A stretch of DNA of 64,000 nucleotides from Pseudobacter ginsenosidimutans. Its GTDB lineage: Bacteria > Bacteroidota > Bacteroidia > Chitinophagales > Chitinophagaceae. Below are positions 18,026 through 28,429 of the stretch, in pieces (positions within the stretch are counted from its first letter, which is position 1; each line of letters begins with the position of its first letter). The translations under genes were made by a program, and so were the position numbers. The notes beneath the pieces were generated by a model, which was not told the origin of the DNA, did no database searches, and saw only the letters and a program-made list of their open reading frames with translations. The stretch spans positions 4,898,001 to 4,962,000 of the forward strand of contig NZ_CP042431.1 of NCBI RefSeq assembly GCF_007970185.1. Direction: 5' to 3'.

Positions 18026-18937
18026 TTAGTTCCTGAAAAGATTCAGTACTGTAGCCAGTTTGTCTTTCAATTCTTTACGCGGCACAATGAAATCGAGGAA
18101 GCCATGTTCGAGGAGGAATTCACTGCGCTGGAATCCTTCGGGCAGGTCTTTCTTGATGGTTTCCTTGATCACGCGTGGTCCGGCAAAACCGATGAGGGCT
18201 CCGGGTTCGGCAATATTGAGGTCGCCCAGCATACCGAAGGAAGCTGAGATACCGCCGAAGGAAGGATCTGTCAGGAATGATATATATGGTACCTGTGCAT
18301 CGGTGAGCTGTGATAATTTACCTGATACCTTGGCCAGCTGCATGAGAGAGAAAGCGGATTCCATCATACGTGCGCCACCTGATTTACAGATGATCATGAG
18401 GGGTATCTTCTTTTCTATGCAGATGTCTGCGGCCCTGGCGATCCTTTCACCCATTACACTTCCCAGAGAGCCTCCGATGAATTCGAAATCCATACAGGCT
18501 ATCATGAAGTCGAGTGATTTGATCTTACCCTGAGCAACACGGATAGAATCGGTAAGGTCCGTTTTGCCCCAGGTTTCCTGAAGTCTTTTACCGTAGGGTT
18601 TAAGGTCAGTGAAATGAAGAAAGTCTTTCGAGCGGATATTTTCAAACAATACATCGTATTGGTTGTCGTCAAACAGGATCTCAAAATACTCTGCGCTTCC
18701 GATGCGGTGATGGTAGGCGCATTTAGGGCAAACGAAAAGATTTTCCCTCAGTTCGGTTACGGTACAGATATATCCGCATTCGGGACATTTGCTCCAGAGA
18801 CCTTCAGGGGTTTCTTTCTTTTCAGCTGTACTGGTCAGAATACCTTTCTTAATCCTCTTGAACCAACTGCTCTTTGACTCTTCGCTCCGGCCATCTTCGC
18901 CTGCCAGGTTGGCGTCAAAGTCCTCTTCTTGTTTCAT
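18026..18937 (-). CDS. accD: Acetyl-CoA carboxylase carboxyltransferase subunit beta
   Basis: This subunit works with AccA to transfer carboxyl from biotin to acetyl-CoA, giving malonyl-CoA for fatty acid synthesis. The N-terminal four-Cys zinc ribbon is present (C51, C54, C70, C73), followed by the crotonase-like carboxyltransferase fold with GGSLGSVMGE, SGGARMMES and the oxyanion segment 'DPSFGGISASFGMLGDL'. Length 303 is slightly above the family norm because of an acidic N-terminal extension of about 24 residues before the usual WFKR start. It is divergent from the sdh operon. Confidence 0.96.
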   Translation of the reverse strand: MKQEEDFDANLAGEDGRSEESKSSWFKRIKKGILTSTAEKKETPEGLWSKCPECGYICTVTELRENLFVCPKCAYHHRIGSAEYFEILFDDNQYDVLFENIRSKDFLHFTDLKPYGKRLQETWGKTDLTDSIRVAQGKIKSLDFMIACMDFEFIGGSLGSVMGERIARAADICIEKKIPLMIICKSGGARMMESAFSLMQLAKVSGKLSQLTDAQVPYISFLTDPSFGGISASFGMLGDLNIAEPGALIGFAGPRVIKETIKKDLPEGFQRSEFLLEHGFLDFIVPRKELKDKLATVLNLFRN

Positions 18938-19283
18938 TCGGTTGGTTTTAGGCGGCTAAGATATGCATTTTAATAAATTAATAATTTCAAGAGTCAGGCA
19001 GAAAATTTTTACAATAATATGATATTTGGCCTCGCTGCGTTACTTTTGCACCTGAGCGGCAAAACGCAACCCTATCTCATGACTGCTTTCTATAGTGTTG
19101 ACCATGAGACGGTGATAAAGACAGGCAAGGCTTTTGGCCGGATGAGCATCATCGGGAAATTGATACATATCACTTATTCCACATTCAGAGCTTAACGCTC
19201 ATCCTTCCAGGCTGGAACCTTCTCAGACGCCAGGTTGTGCACTCATTCAGTTCAGTGCGCTTTTATAACAAAATCTTTTTCAG
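18938..19283. other. Intergenic region between accD and sdhC with candidate -7 box
   Basis: This 346-bp divergent region holds a perfect TAnnTTTG box (TACTTTTG, 19041-19048) pointing to sdhC. No convincing -33 TTTG lies 19-21 bp upstream. If used, the box implies a leader of more than 220 nt. Inside that leader are a 38-codon ATG frame (19079-19195) of doubtful coding value and a weak hairpin (GCACT at 19239 with AGTGC at 19254) followed by TTTT just before sdhC. No riboswitch class is recognised. Confidence 0.4.
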
Positions 19284-19988
19284 ATGAAATGGTCTGAACT
19301 TTTTACGTCTTCCATCGGTAAGAAACTCGTCATGGGCTTCACCGGAATTTTCCTGATTCTTTTTCTCATTATTCACGTCAGTATCAATGCCTGCATCTTT
19401 GCCGATCTTTTCGATCCCACAGATAATGGTGAAATTTTCAACAGGGCTGCCCACTTCATGGGAGCGATGATCCTGATCCGAATTGCAGAAGTGGGCCTCT
19501 TTGCCGGTATCATACTCCATATCGTACAGGGGTATATGCTTACTGCGCAGAACAATTCAAAACGCGGTGTTGCGTATGCAGTACCCATGGGTAACAAAGG
19601 TTCCAAATGGTACAGCCGCAGCATGGGCCTTCTCGGCACCCTGCTCCTGATGTTCCTGGTGCTGCACGTATCACAGTTCTGGTGGGATTCCCGTATCTCA
19701 CACAACCTGCCGCCTGCAGCATATGATGCAGAGCAGCATGATCTCTTCGCCCGTATGATCGAAGTATTCCAGAACCCGGTGATGGTTGTATTATATATTA
19801 TCGCCTGTATCTCCCTGGCATATCACCTGATGCACGGTTTCCAGAGTGCATTCAGAACAATCGGGGTACATAATAATAAATACCTGAAGATGGTGAAGAG
19901 TATCGGGATCGGTTTCTCTATCATCGTTCCCATCGTATTCGCCCTGATGCCCATCGCCTGCTATTTCGGATGGGTGCGTATCGACTAA
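19284..19988 (+). CDS. sdhC: Succinate dehydrogenase / fumarate reductase cytochrome b subunit
   Basis: This is the membrane anchor of complex II, of the single-subunit five-helix diheme (type B) kind usual in Bacteroidota. Five hydrophobic helices are visible, with histidines suited to bind two b hemes at H31, H79, H128 and H181. The enzyme passes electrons between the succinate/fumarate site in SdhA and menaquinone. The N-terminus (SSIGKKLVMGFTGIFLILF) and 'PMGNKGSKWYSRSMGLLG' are family hallmarks. First gene of sdhCAB; sdhA starts 51 bp downstream. Confidence 0.95.
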   Translation: MKWSELFTSSIGKKLVMGFTGIFLILFLIIHVSINACIFADLFDPTDNGEIFNRAAHFMGAMILIRIAEVGLFAGIILHIVQGYMLTAQNNSKRGVAYAVPMGNKGSKWYSRSMGLLGTLLLMFLVLHVSQFWWDSRISHNLPPAAYDAEQHDLFARMIEVFQNPVMVVLYIIACISLAYHLMHGFQSAFRTIGVHNNKYLKMVKSIGIGFSIIVPIVFALMPIACYFGWVRID

Positions 19989-20039
19989 TATTCATCTTGT
20001 ATCAGTGACTTCATAAACTGCAAACCATAAATTGGTTAT

Positions 20040-22013
20040 ATGTTAGATGCAAAAATTCCTGCCGGCCCCTTAGACCAGAAATGGACATGGTATAAAGGCC
20101 ATTGCAATCTGGTGAATCCGGCAAACAAGCGCAAACTGGAGGTGATCGTTATTGGAACTGGTCTTGCCGGAGCTTCGGCTGCGGCTGCACTGGGTGAGCT
20201 CGGTTATAAAGTGAAAGCTTTCTGTTTCCAGGACTCTCCACGCCGTGCACACAGTATCGCAGCACAAGGTGGTATCAATGCCGCCAAGAATTATCAGAAT
20301 GACGGGGACTCGGTCTTCCGTCTTTTTTATGATACTATCAAAGGTGGTGACTACCGCGCACGCGAAGGCAATGTGCATCGTCTGGCCGAAGTGAGTGGTA
20401 ATATCATCGACCAGTGTGTGGCGCAGGGTGTTCCTTTTGCCCGCGAATACGGCGGCCTGCTCAGCAACCGCTCATTCGGTGGTACACAGGTTCAAAGAAC
20501 TTTTTATGCTGCAGGTCAGACCGGGCAGCAGCTTCTCATAGGCGCTTACCAGAGCCTGGAACGCCAGATCGCTCTCGGTAACGTGAAAATGTATAACCGT
20601 CATGAGATGCTGGAGATCGTTATGATCGATGGCAAAGCACGCGGCATCATCGCCCGTGATCTCGTTAATGGTAAACTCGAGCGTCATTTCGGTCATGCCG
20701 TACTGTTATGCTCCGGTGGTTATGGCAACGTATTCTATCTTTCCACCAACGCCATGGGCAGCAATGTTACCGCAGCCTGGAAAGCGCACAGGAAAGGTGC
20801 ATACTTCGCCAATCCCTGCTTCACGCAGATCCACCCCACCTGTATCCCTGTGAGCGGCGACCATCAGAGTAAGCTCACCCTCATGTCTGAAAGCTTGCGT
20901 AACGACGGCCGGATCTGGGTTCCAAAGAAACAGAACGACGATCGCAAAGCCGCAGACATCCCTGAAGATGAAAGGGATTATTACCTGGAAAGAAGATACC
21001 CCGCATTCGGTAACCTCGTTCCCCGGGACGTGGCCAGCCGCGCCGCCAAGGAACGTTGCGATGCCGGTTACGGAGTAGGTACTTCCAAACAGGCCGTGTA
21101 CCTGGATTACGCCAATGCCATCCAGCGTTACGGAGAGATCGAAGTTGGTAAACATGGACTGTCCAATGTTTCTCCCGAAGAGATCACCAAATTGGGTAAA
21201 GCAGTAGTAAAAGAGAAATACGGTAACCTTTTCGATATGTACGAAAAGATCACCGGCGAGAACCCATACGAAACCCCGATGCGTATCTATCCCGCGGTGC
21301 ACTACACCATGGGCGGCCTCTGGGTGGATTATGAACTGATGACCACGGTGCCCGGACTGTATTGTCTTGGTGAAGCCAATTTCAGCGATCACGGCGCCAA
21401 CCGTCTCGGAGCTTCTGCACTGATGCAGGGCCTGGCAGATGGTTATTTCGTGATCCCTTATACAATCGGTAACTATCTCGCAAAAGATATCGCCACCAAG
21501 AGCATTCCTACCAATCACCCCGCATTTGATGCGGCTGAAAAGGAAGTGGCTGACAGGATCAACCAGCTGATGAATATCAAGGGCTCCAAAACAGTGGAAA
21601 GCTTCCACAAACGCCTTGGTAAGATCATGTGGGATAAATGTGGTATGGCCCGCAATGCGAAAGGATTGCAGGAAGCCATCACAGAGATCCGGCAACTGAA
21701 AAAAGAATTCTGGAGCGATCTGCGCATTCCCGGAGCCATCAATGAAATGAACCCTGAGCTGGATAAAGCCAACCGCGTGGCTGACTTCCTGGAACTGGGT
21801 GAACTGATGTGCATCGATGCCCTCAACCGCAATGAAAGCTGCGGCGGTCACTTCCGTGAAGAGTCACAAACTGAGGAAGGCGAAGCAAAACGCGACGATG
21901 CCAACTTCGCTTATGTGGCAGCGTGGGAATACCAGGGTGATCACAAATGGAATATGCACAGGGAAGACCTAAACTTTGAAGTAGCTAAACCAACTCAGCG
22001 TAGCTATAAATAA
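20040..22013 (+). CDS. sdhA: Succinate dehydrogenase / fumarate reductase flavoprotein subunit
   Basis: This catalytic subunit interconverts succinate and fumarate. The Rossmann FAD motif [17 protein letters not shown] lies at about residues 39-55. H71 in [11 protein letters not shown] is the residue expected to bind FAD covalently. The substrate-site motif [12 protein letters not shown] and the C-terminal FAD-binding stretch '[16 protein letters not shown]' are intact. Length 657 fits the epsilon/Bacteroidota type B enzymes. Second gene of the operon, 18 bp before sdhB. Confidence 0.97.
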   Translation: MLDAKIPAGPLDQKWTWYKGHCNLVNPANKRKLEVIVIGTGLAGASAAAALGELGYKVKAFCFQDSPRRAHSIAAQGGINAAKNYQNDGDSVFRLFYDTIKGGDYRAREGNVHRLAEVSGNIIDQCVAQGVPFAREYGGLLSNRSFGGTQVQRTFYAAGQTGQQLLIGAYQSLERQIALGNVKMYNRHEMLEIVMIDGKARGIIARDLVNGKLERHFGHAVLLCSGGYGNVFYLSTNAMGSNVTAAWKAHRKGAYFANPCFTQIHPTCIPVSGDHQSKLTLMSESLRNDGRIWVPKKQNDDRKAADIPEDERDYYLERRYPAFGNLVPRDVASRAAKERCDAGYGVGTSKQAVYLDYANAIQRYGEIEVGKHGLSNVSPEEITKLGKAVVKEKYGNLFDMYEKITGENPYETPMRIYPAVHYTMGGLWVDYELMTTVPGLYCLGEANFSDHGANRLGASALMQGLADGYFVIPYTIGNYLAKDIATKSIPTNHPAFDAAEKEVADRINQLMNIKGSKTVESFHKRLGKIMWDKCGMARNAKGLQEAITEIRQLKKEFWSDLRIPGAINEMNPELDKANRVADFLELGELMCIDALNRNESCGGHFREESQTEEGEAKRDDANFAYVAAWEYQGDHKWNMHREDLNFEVAKPTQRSYK

Positions 22014-22031
22014 CAACTACATCTATCGTCT

Positions 22032-22793
22032 ATGGAACATTATAATATGAATCTTACACTGAAAGTGTGGAGACAGAAAAGCAGGAACGATGCAGGCGGT
22101 TTTGAAACCTATGATGTGAAAGATGTTTCTTCGGAAATGTCGTTCCTGGAAATGATCGACGTATTGAATGAGCGGCTGATAGCTGAAGGTAAGGACCCCA
22201 TTGCCTTCGATCATGATTGCCGTGAAGGTATCTGCGGTATGTGCTCCATGTATATCGATGGCCGTCCGCACGGTCCATGGCATGCCAATACCACCTGCCA
22301 GCTGCACATGCGTGCCTACAAGGATGGAGACACCATCACTGTAGAACCCTGGCGCGCCAAGGCTTTCCCCGTGGTGAAAGACCTGGTGGTGGACCGTACT
22401 GCTTTCGACCGCATTGTTCAGGCGGGTGGATATATCTCCGTAAATACCGGAAACGCACAAGACGCCAATAATATACTGATCCCGAAAGACAAGGCTGATC
22501 TGAGCTTCGCCAATGCTGCCTGCATCGGTTGCGGCGCCTGCGTTGCCGCTTGTAAGAACAGCTCTGCCATGCTCTTCCTCAGCGCGAAAGTGAGCCACCT
22601 GGCATTGCTGCCACAAGGTGATCCTGAGCGCAAGAGCCGTGCACTGAATATGGTGGCGCAAATGGACAAAGAAGGTTTCGGAGCCTGTACCAATACAGGA
22701 GCCTGCGAAGCAGTTTGTCCCAAAGAGATCTCTATCACCAATATCGCGCGCCTCAATTTCGAGTACCAGCGCGCAGGTTACTCTGCCGAGTAA
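22032..22793 (+). CDS. sdhB: Succinate dehydrogenase / fumarate reductase iron-sulfur subunit
   Basis: This subunit carries electrons from FAD to the membrane hemes. All three cluster motifs are present: [2Fe-2S] with C63, C68, C71, C89; [4Fe-4S] with C164, C167, C170, C174; and [3Fe-4S] with C219, C225, C229 followed by Pro. The ATG at 22032 or the in-frame one five codons later (MNLTLKVW) could be the start. The gene ends the operon, followed by a hairpin terminator. Confidence 0.97.
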   Translation: MEHYNMNLTLKVWRQKSRNDAGGFETYDVKDVSSEMSFLEMIDVLNERLIAEGKDPIAFDHDCREGICGMCSMYIDGRPHGPWHANTTCQLHMRAYKDGDTITVEPWRAKAFPVVKDLVVDRTAFDRIVQAGGYISVNTGNAQDANNILIPKDKADLSFANAACIGCGACVAACKNSSAMLFLSAKVSHLALLPQGDPERKSRALNMVAQMDKEGFGACTNTGACEAVCPKEISITNIARLNFEYQRAGYSAE

Positions 22794-22819
22794 TCCACCG
22801 GTGAACAAAAATATGTCCA

Positions 22820-22847
22820 GGGCCAGCCAGCAAAGGTTGGCCCTTTT
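22820..22847 (+). terminator. Rho-independent terminator of sdhCAB
   Basis: A 9-bp stem (GGGCCAGCC with GGTTGGCCC, one G-U pair) around a 6-nt loop is followed by TTTT. Confidence 0.85.
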
Positions 22848-22908
22848 ACTTTTGGAGTAGCCAGCGGCTCCGCCTTTTGTTGTACATTCAATTATCAAAA
22901 ATCACATT

Positions 22909-23400
22909 ATGAGCGAGTATACCGTTCCCGCACAAACGAGAATCGGACATGTACACCTGAAAGTTTCCGACCTTGATAAAGCACTCGGTTTTTACCAGGG
23001 ATTGCTGGGCTTTGAGATCATGCAGCGATACGGCAATCAGGCGGTATTCATCTCTGCCGGCGGGTACCATCATCATATCGGACTCAATACCTGGTACAGT
23101 AAAGACCAGCCACCGGCATCACGCAAATCGCCCGGGCTTTTTCATACTGCTATTCTCTATCCAACGAGACGGGATCTGGCCGTGATCCTGAAACGATTGA
23201 TTGATGCGCGTTATCCGCTCACCGGCGCCTCCGATCATGGCGTTTCCGAAGCGCTCTACCTGGATGATCCCGATGGCAATGGGGTAGAGCTGTACTGGGA
23301 TAAACCACGTGATCAATGGCCGCTGGATGCTGATGGAATGCTGCTAATGGTGACTGAACCGCTGGACCTGCCTGCATTACTGGCCACCATCGATCAGTAA
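22909..23400 (+). CDS. VOC family protein (glyoxalase / extradiol dioxygenase-like)
   Basis: The 163 residues contain one vicinal-oxygen-chelate unit of the CatE type: first strand with metal-binding His (GHVHLKVSDLDKALGFYQ, H14 or H16), then HHHIGLNTW around residue 55, then a second half ending 'LYLDDPDGNGVELYWD' with the probable metal ligand E127. This pattern fits catechol-2,3-dioxygenase-like or glyoxalase-like enzymes. The substrate cannot be told from sequence. It stands alone between the sdh terminator and the S9 peptidase. Confidence 0.85.
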   Translation: MSEYTVPAQTRIGHVHLKVSDLDKALGFYQGLLGFEIMQRYGNQAVFISAGGYHHHIGLNTWYSKDQPPASRKSPGLFHTAILYPTRRDLAVILKRLIDARYPLTGASDHGVSEALYLDDPDGNGVELYWDKPRDQWPLDADGMLLMVTEPLDLPALLATIDQ

Positions 23401-23494
23401 TACCCAGTCCCCACGAATTTTGTTAACCAGTGATGAATGGATGGTTTCAACAGAAGGGATGTTGTAATTTTCCCACTGTTTCAAACCAACGAAC

Positions 23495-25645
23495 ATGATT
23501 AAAAATCTGCACAAATTCCTGTTGATTGCCCCGCTTATTGCCGGCTGTAATCAAAATCCTTCAAAGATGAACCAACCATACCAATGGCCTGAGAACATTT
23601 CCACTCCAACAGTAGAAAAGAAAGCGAAAGAATTCCTGATGCATGGAGATAAGCGGGTGGACGAATATTACTGGCTCAATGAAAGAGAGAATCCCAAAGT
23701 AATAGATTATCTCAAAGCAGAGAATGCTTATGTAGACACGATGATGTCAGGCACCAAAGAGCTCCAGGAAAAACTCTTCCAGGAAATGAAAGGCCGCATC
23801 AAAGAGAAAGATGAATCCGTTCCCGTAATGACCAACGGTTACTTCTATTACAACAAATATGACGAAGGCAAACAGTATCCCATCTTTTGCCGCAAGAAAG
23901 AAAGCCTGGATGCTCCCGAAGAGATCATGTTCGATCAGAACAAGATGGCGGAAGGGCACAAGTACTACAGCATCGGTATCATCCGCATCAGCGACAACAA
24001 TGAGCTGGCCGCCTTCACCACAGATCATGTAAGCCGCCGCCTGTACAACCTGCAGATAAAGAACCTTACTACCGGTGAGGTATATCCTGAAACCATTCCC
24101 AATGTGGAAGGAGGTTCAGTAGTTTGGGCCGCTGACAATAAGACCATGTTCTATATCCTGCAGGATACCACTACGCTTCTCGGCTACCAGGTCTATCGTC
24201 ATACACTCGGCACCGATCCGGGGAACGATGTGCTGATGTATGAAGAGAAAGATGACCGTTACTACCTTGACATCGAGCGTACCCGCTCCAGGAAGTATGT
24301 AACCATCGTTTCCAATATGAACGAGGCGAGCACTGAATACCGCCTGCTTGATGCATCCAATCCAACAGGCGCATTCAAAGTATTCGAGCCGCGCAAAATG
24401 GATTTCCAGTATCATATCGATCATGCGGCAGATGGCAAATTCTATATCCTCACAGACTGGGATGCGCCCAATTTCCGTGTAATGACTTCAGAAGATGGAA
24501 AAACAGGAAAAGAGAACTGGAAAGAACTGATACCTGCACGCAAGGATGTATACATCGCAGATTTCAATACATTCAAAAACCACCTGGTGCTCACTGAAGT
24601 GAAAGACGCCATGCGCCAGATCCGTGTGATCAACCAGACATCGAAGAAAGATGAGTACATCGCTTTTGATGAAAAAGTGTACACTGCCGGACAGAGCAGC
24701 AATCCCGAGTCCAACACAGATATCCTTCGTATCGTATATACTTCCATGACCACGCCCTATACCGTGATCGATTACAATATGGATACGAAAGAGAAAACAG
24801 TGAAGAAGCAAACAGAAGTGATCGGTTATAAAAAAGAGGAATACGAAACAGACCGCATTTGGGCCACTGCCCGTGATGGTGTAAAAGTTCCTGTAACACT
24901 GCTGTACAAAAAAGGAATGAAGAAAGATGGGGCCAATCCATTATTGCTGATGGCTTACGGTTCTTATGGCAACAGCATTTTTCCCGGCTTCAACAGCACC
25001 GTGATCTCGCTGGTAGACAGGGGCTTCATCTATGCCATTGCGCATGTGCGTGGTGGTCAGGAAATGGGCAGGACCTGGTACGATAACGGTCACCTTCTGA
25101 AAAAGAAGAATACTTTCTATGATTTCATCGATTGCGGTGAATTCCTGGTGAAAGAAAATTATACGAACAGCAAACATCTTTATGCCAATGGGGGCAGCGC
25201 CGGCGGATTGCTGATGGGCGCTGTGCTGAACCTGGCGCCTGAATTGTGGAATGGGGTAGTGGCCGAAGTGCCTTTTGTGGATGTGATCACCACTATGAGC
25301 GATGCCAGCATTCCCCTCACCACCGGCGAGTACAAGGAATGGGGAAATCCTGCCGACAGCTCGGAATACTTCTACATGAAGTCCTATTCCCCCTACGATA
25401 ATGTGGAGGCGAAGAATTACCCCAATATTCTGGTAACCACAGGCCTCCACGATTCCCAGGTGCAATATTTCGAGCCTGCCAAATGGGTGGCCAAACTGCG
25501 GGAATTCAATAAGAGCAAGAACATTATTCTATTCAAAACCAATATGGATGCGGGACATGGTGGCGCTTCCGGCCGTTTCGAAAGCCTCCGCGAGGATGCC
25601 CTGATCTATGCATTTCTGCTGGCTTTGGAGGGTCGTGCGAATTAA
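23495..25645 (+). CDS. S9 family prolyl oligopeptidase / oligopeptidase B-like lipoprotein
   Basis: A serine peptidase that cuts short peptides after Pro or basic residues. MIKNLHKFLLIAPLIAGC is a lipoprotein signal (C18), so the enzyme is probably anchored in the periplasm, unlike cytoplasmic E. coli PtrB. Residues ~40-430 form the seven-bladed propeller that gates access, opening with DEYYWLNERENPKVIDYL. The C-terminal hydrolase has the triad S568 (in GGSAGG), D653 and H688 (in DAGHGG). The oligopeptidase B features HVRGGQEMGRTWYDNG and PYDN support that subfamily. Confidence 0.93.
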   Translation: MIKNLHKFLLIAPLIAGCNQNPSKMNQPYQWPENISTPTVEKKAKEFLMHGDKRVDEYYWLNERENPKVIDYLKAENAYVDTMMSGTKELQEKLFQEMKGRIKEKDESVPVMTNGYFYYNKYDEGKQYPIFCRKKESLDAPEEIMFDQNKMAEGHKYYSIGIIRISDNNELAAFTTDHVSRRLYNLQIKNLTTGEVYPETIPNVEGGSVVWAADNKTMFYILQDTTTLLGYQVYRHTLGTDPGNDVLMYEEKDDRYYLDIERTRSRKYVTIVSNMNEASTEYRLLDASNPTGAFKVFEPRKMDFQYHIDHAADGKFYILTDWDAPNFRVMTSEDGKTGKENWKELIPARKDVYIADFNTFKNHLVLTEVKDAMRQIRVINQTSKKDEYIAFDEKVYTAGQSSNPESNTDILRIVYTSMTTPYTVIDYNMDTKEKTVKKQTEVIGYKKEEYETDRIWATARDGVKVPVTLLYKKGMKKDGANPLLLMAYGSYGNSIFPGFNSTVISLVDRGFIYAIAHVRGGQEMGRTWYDNGHLLKKKNTFYDFIDCGEFLVKENYTNSKHLYANGGSAGGLLMGAVLNLAPELWNGVVAEVPFVDVITTMSDASIPLTTGEYKEWGNPADSSEYFYMKSYSPYDNVEAKNYPNILVTTGLHDSQVQYFEPAKWVAKLREFNKSKNIILFKTNMDAGHGGASGRFESLREDALIYAFLLALEGRAN

Positions 25646-25648
25646 TAG

Positions 25649-27319
<1,671 letters not shown>

Positions 27320-27370
27320 GCATAAAATGTACTTGTCGTGGTCCGGCAGCTATCCCTGCCCGGTACCCGG

Positions 27371-27407
27371 AAACCCTGAGAAGCAATGCTTTTCGGGGTT
27401 TCTTTTT
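27371..27407 (+). terminator. Rho-independent terminator after the ABC-F gene
   Basis: A 14-bp stem (AAACCCTGAGAAGC with GCTTTTCGGGGTTT, two G-U pairs) has an AAT loop and a following T tract. Confidence 0.88.
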
Positions 27408-27620
27408 GGAGAAATACCTGAAAATGCCTTATTTTTAACTTATATATTTTAATTTCGTAATCAATTTACGTATCCCGCTCTGACCGTAGCTTCAGTCCAG
27501 CTCACCTTAATCGAACGTCCCCCATCAAATCCCCGGCTTAAACGCGTAGACGGGCATCAGCGGTTATTACTCCCTGATCCGGTCCGGAAGTCTTTTTGCT
27601 AACCAATTAAATTTAATGTT
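27408..27620. other. Intergenic region upstream of the outer-membrane barrel gene
   Basis: The first part is AT-rich (27425-27475), the rest of mixed composition. I see no ORF, tRNA or clear TAnnTTTG box; a promoter for the next gene is expected here but not identifiable. Confidence 0.3.
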
Positions 27621-28232
27621 ATGAAGAAAGCTTACGCGGTGCTGATTTGTGGTCTCTCGTTTATGGTACTGGCTACAAATCAGGCCCATGCTCAATTACA
27701 GAAGGGGAATATCCTGATAGGCGCAGACCTGATGGGGATGTCTGCAGATTTCCAAAGTGGTAATACCACTTTCAATCTGGCTATTCATCCCAAGGTGGCC
27801 TGGTTCATCCAGGATAATATCGCCATTGGTGGTATGGTTAACCTGGGGCTCTCCACACGCAAGGGGTATACAGCCATTTCATATGGAGTGAGTGCGCTGG
27901 GCCGTTATTACATTGCAGACAAACAAGTGCAGTTATTGAAGCAAAGCCGTTTTTTCCTGGAAGGAAATGTGGGCATCAGTGGACAAAACACCAAGGTTGA
28001 CGGATCTGATAATGTAAGCACCAATGGCCTGGGTATTGGTTTTGGTCCTGGTGTTGCTTATTTCATCACACCTAATATCAGCCTGGAAGGATTGCTGAAA
28101 TACAATCTCACTGTAGGTTTTGGTAATTCAACAACCAATAACCAGATTGCATTCGGGCTGGGGTTCCAGATCTACCTGCCTACGAAGAAGGCAAGGGAAG
28201 TTTACAACGATGTAAAATCACAGATGAAATAA
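27621..28232 (+). CDS. Small outer-membrane beta-barrel protein
   Basis: 203 residues: a signal peptide ending NQAHAQ, then alternating hydrophobic strands with Gly/Asn turns (KGNILIGADLMGMSADFQ, NIAIGGMVNLGLSTRKG, NGLGIGFGPGVAYFIT, SLEGLLKYNLTVGFGN), typical of 8-stranded OmpW/OmpX-like barrels. It departs from many such proteins in ending with a polar helix (KKAREVYNDVKSQMK) rather than an aromatic C-terminal residue. It seems monocistronic. Function unknown. Confidence 0.8.
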   Translation: MKKAYAVLICGLSFMVLATNQAHAQLQKGNILIGADLMGMSADFQSGNTTFNLAIHPKVAWFIQDNIAIGGMVNLGLSTRKGYTAISYGVSALGRYYIADKQVQLLKQSRFFLEGNVGISGQNTKVDGSDNVSTNGLGIGFGPGVAYFITPNISLEGLLKYNLTVGFGNSTTNNQIAFGLGFQIYLPTKKAREVYNDVKSQMK

Positions 28233-28275
28233 GTCCAACAACGGCATTCAGTGTTATACAGTTAATAATATCCGG

Positions 28276-28345
28276 AAAGGCCGGCAGGAGAAAAGGAGGC
28301 ATGGGCATCATCGCTTTCTTTCTGCTGCCGGTCTTTCTGGTTTTT
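28276..28345 (+). terminator. Long-loop hairpin terminator
   Basis: A 12-bp stem (AAAGGCCGGCAG with CTGCCGGTCTTT, one G-U pair) encloses a 37-nt loop and is followed by CTGGTTTTT. The loop is longer than usual, but the GC-rich stem and T tract fit a terminator. Confidence 0.6.
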
Positions 28346-28429
28346 CCTTCTCATCACAAACAATAAATGCTGATTTTCTACGCTTTTTACTTACTCCGCG
28401 GGATTTTACGCTAATATTGCGGGGGTCAA

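Noticed and set aside
19079-19195. 38-residue ATG frame upstream of sdhC
   Set aside because: No hydrophobic or domain pattern and no conservation evidence; most likely chance in the leader region.
20706-21851. 381-residue minus-strand ORF within sdhA
   Set aside because: Antisense of a conserved flavoprotein frame; composition is that of a shadow ORF.
27460-27560. Possible tRNA-like segment on the minus strand (GTTCGATT)
   Set aside because: No acceptor stem or anticodon arm can be folded around it.
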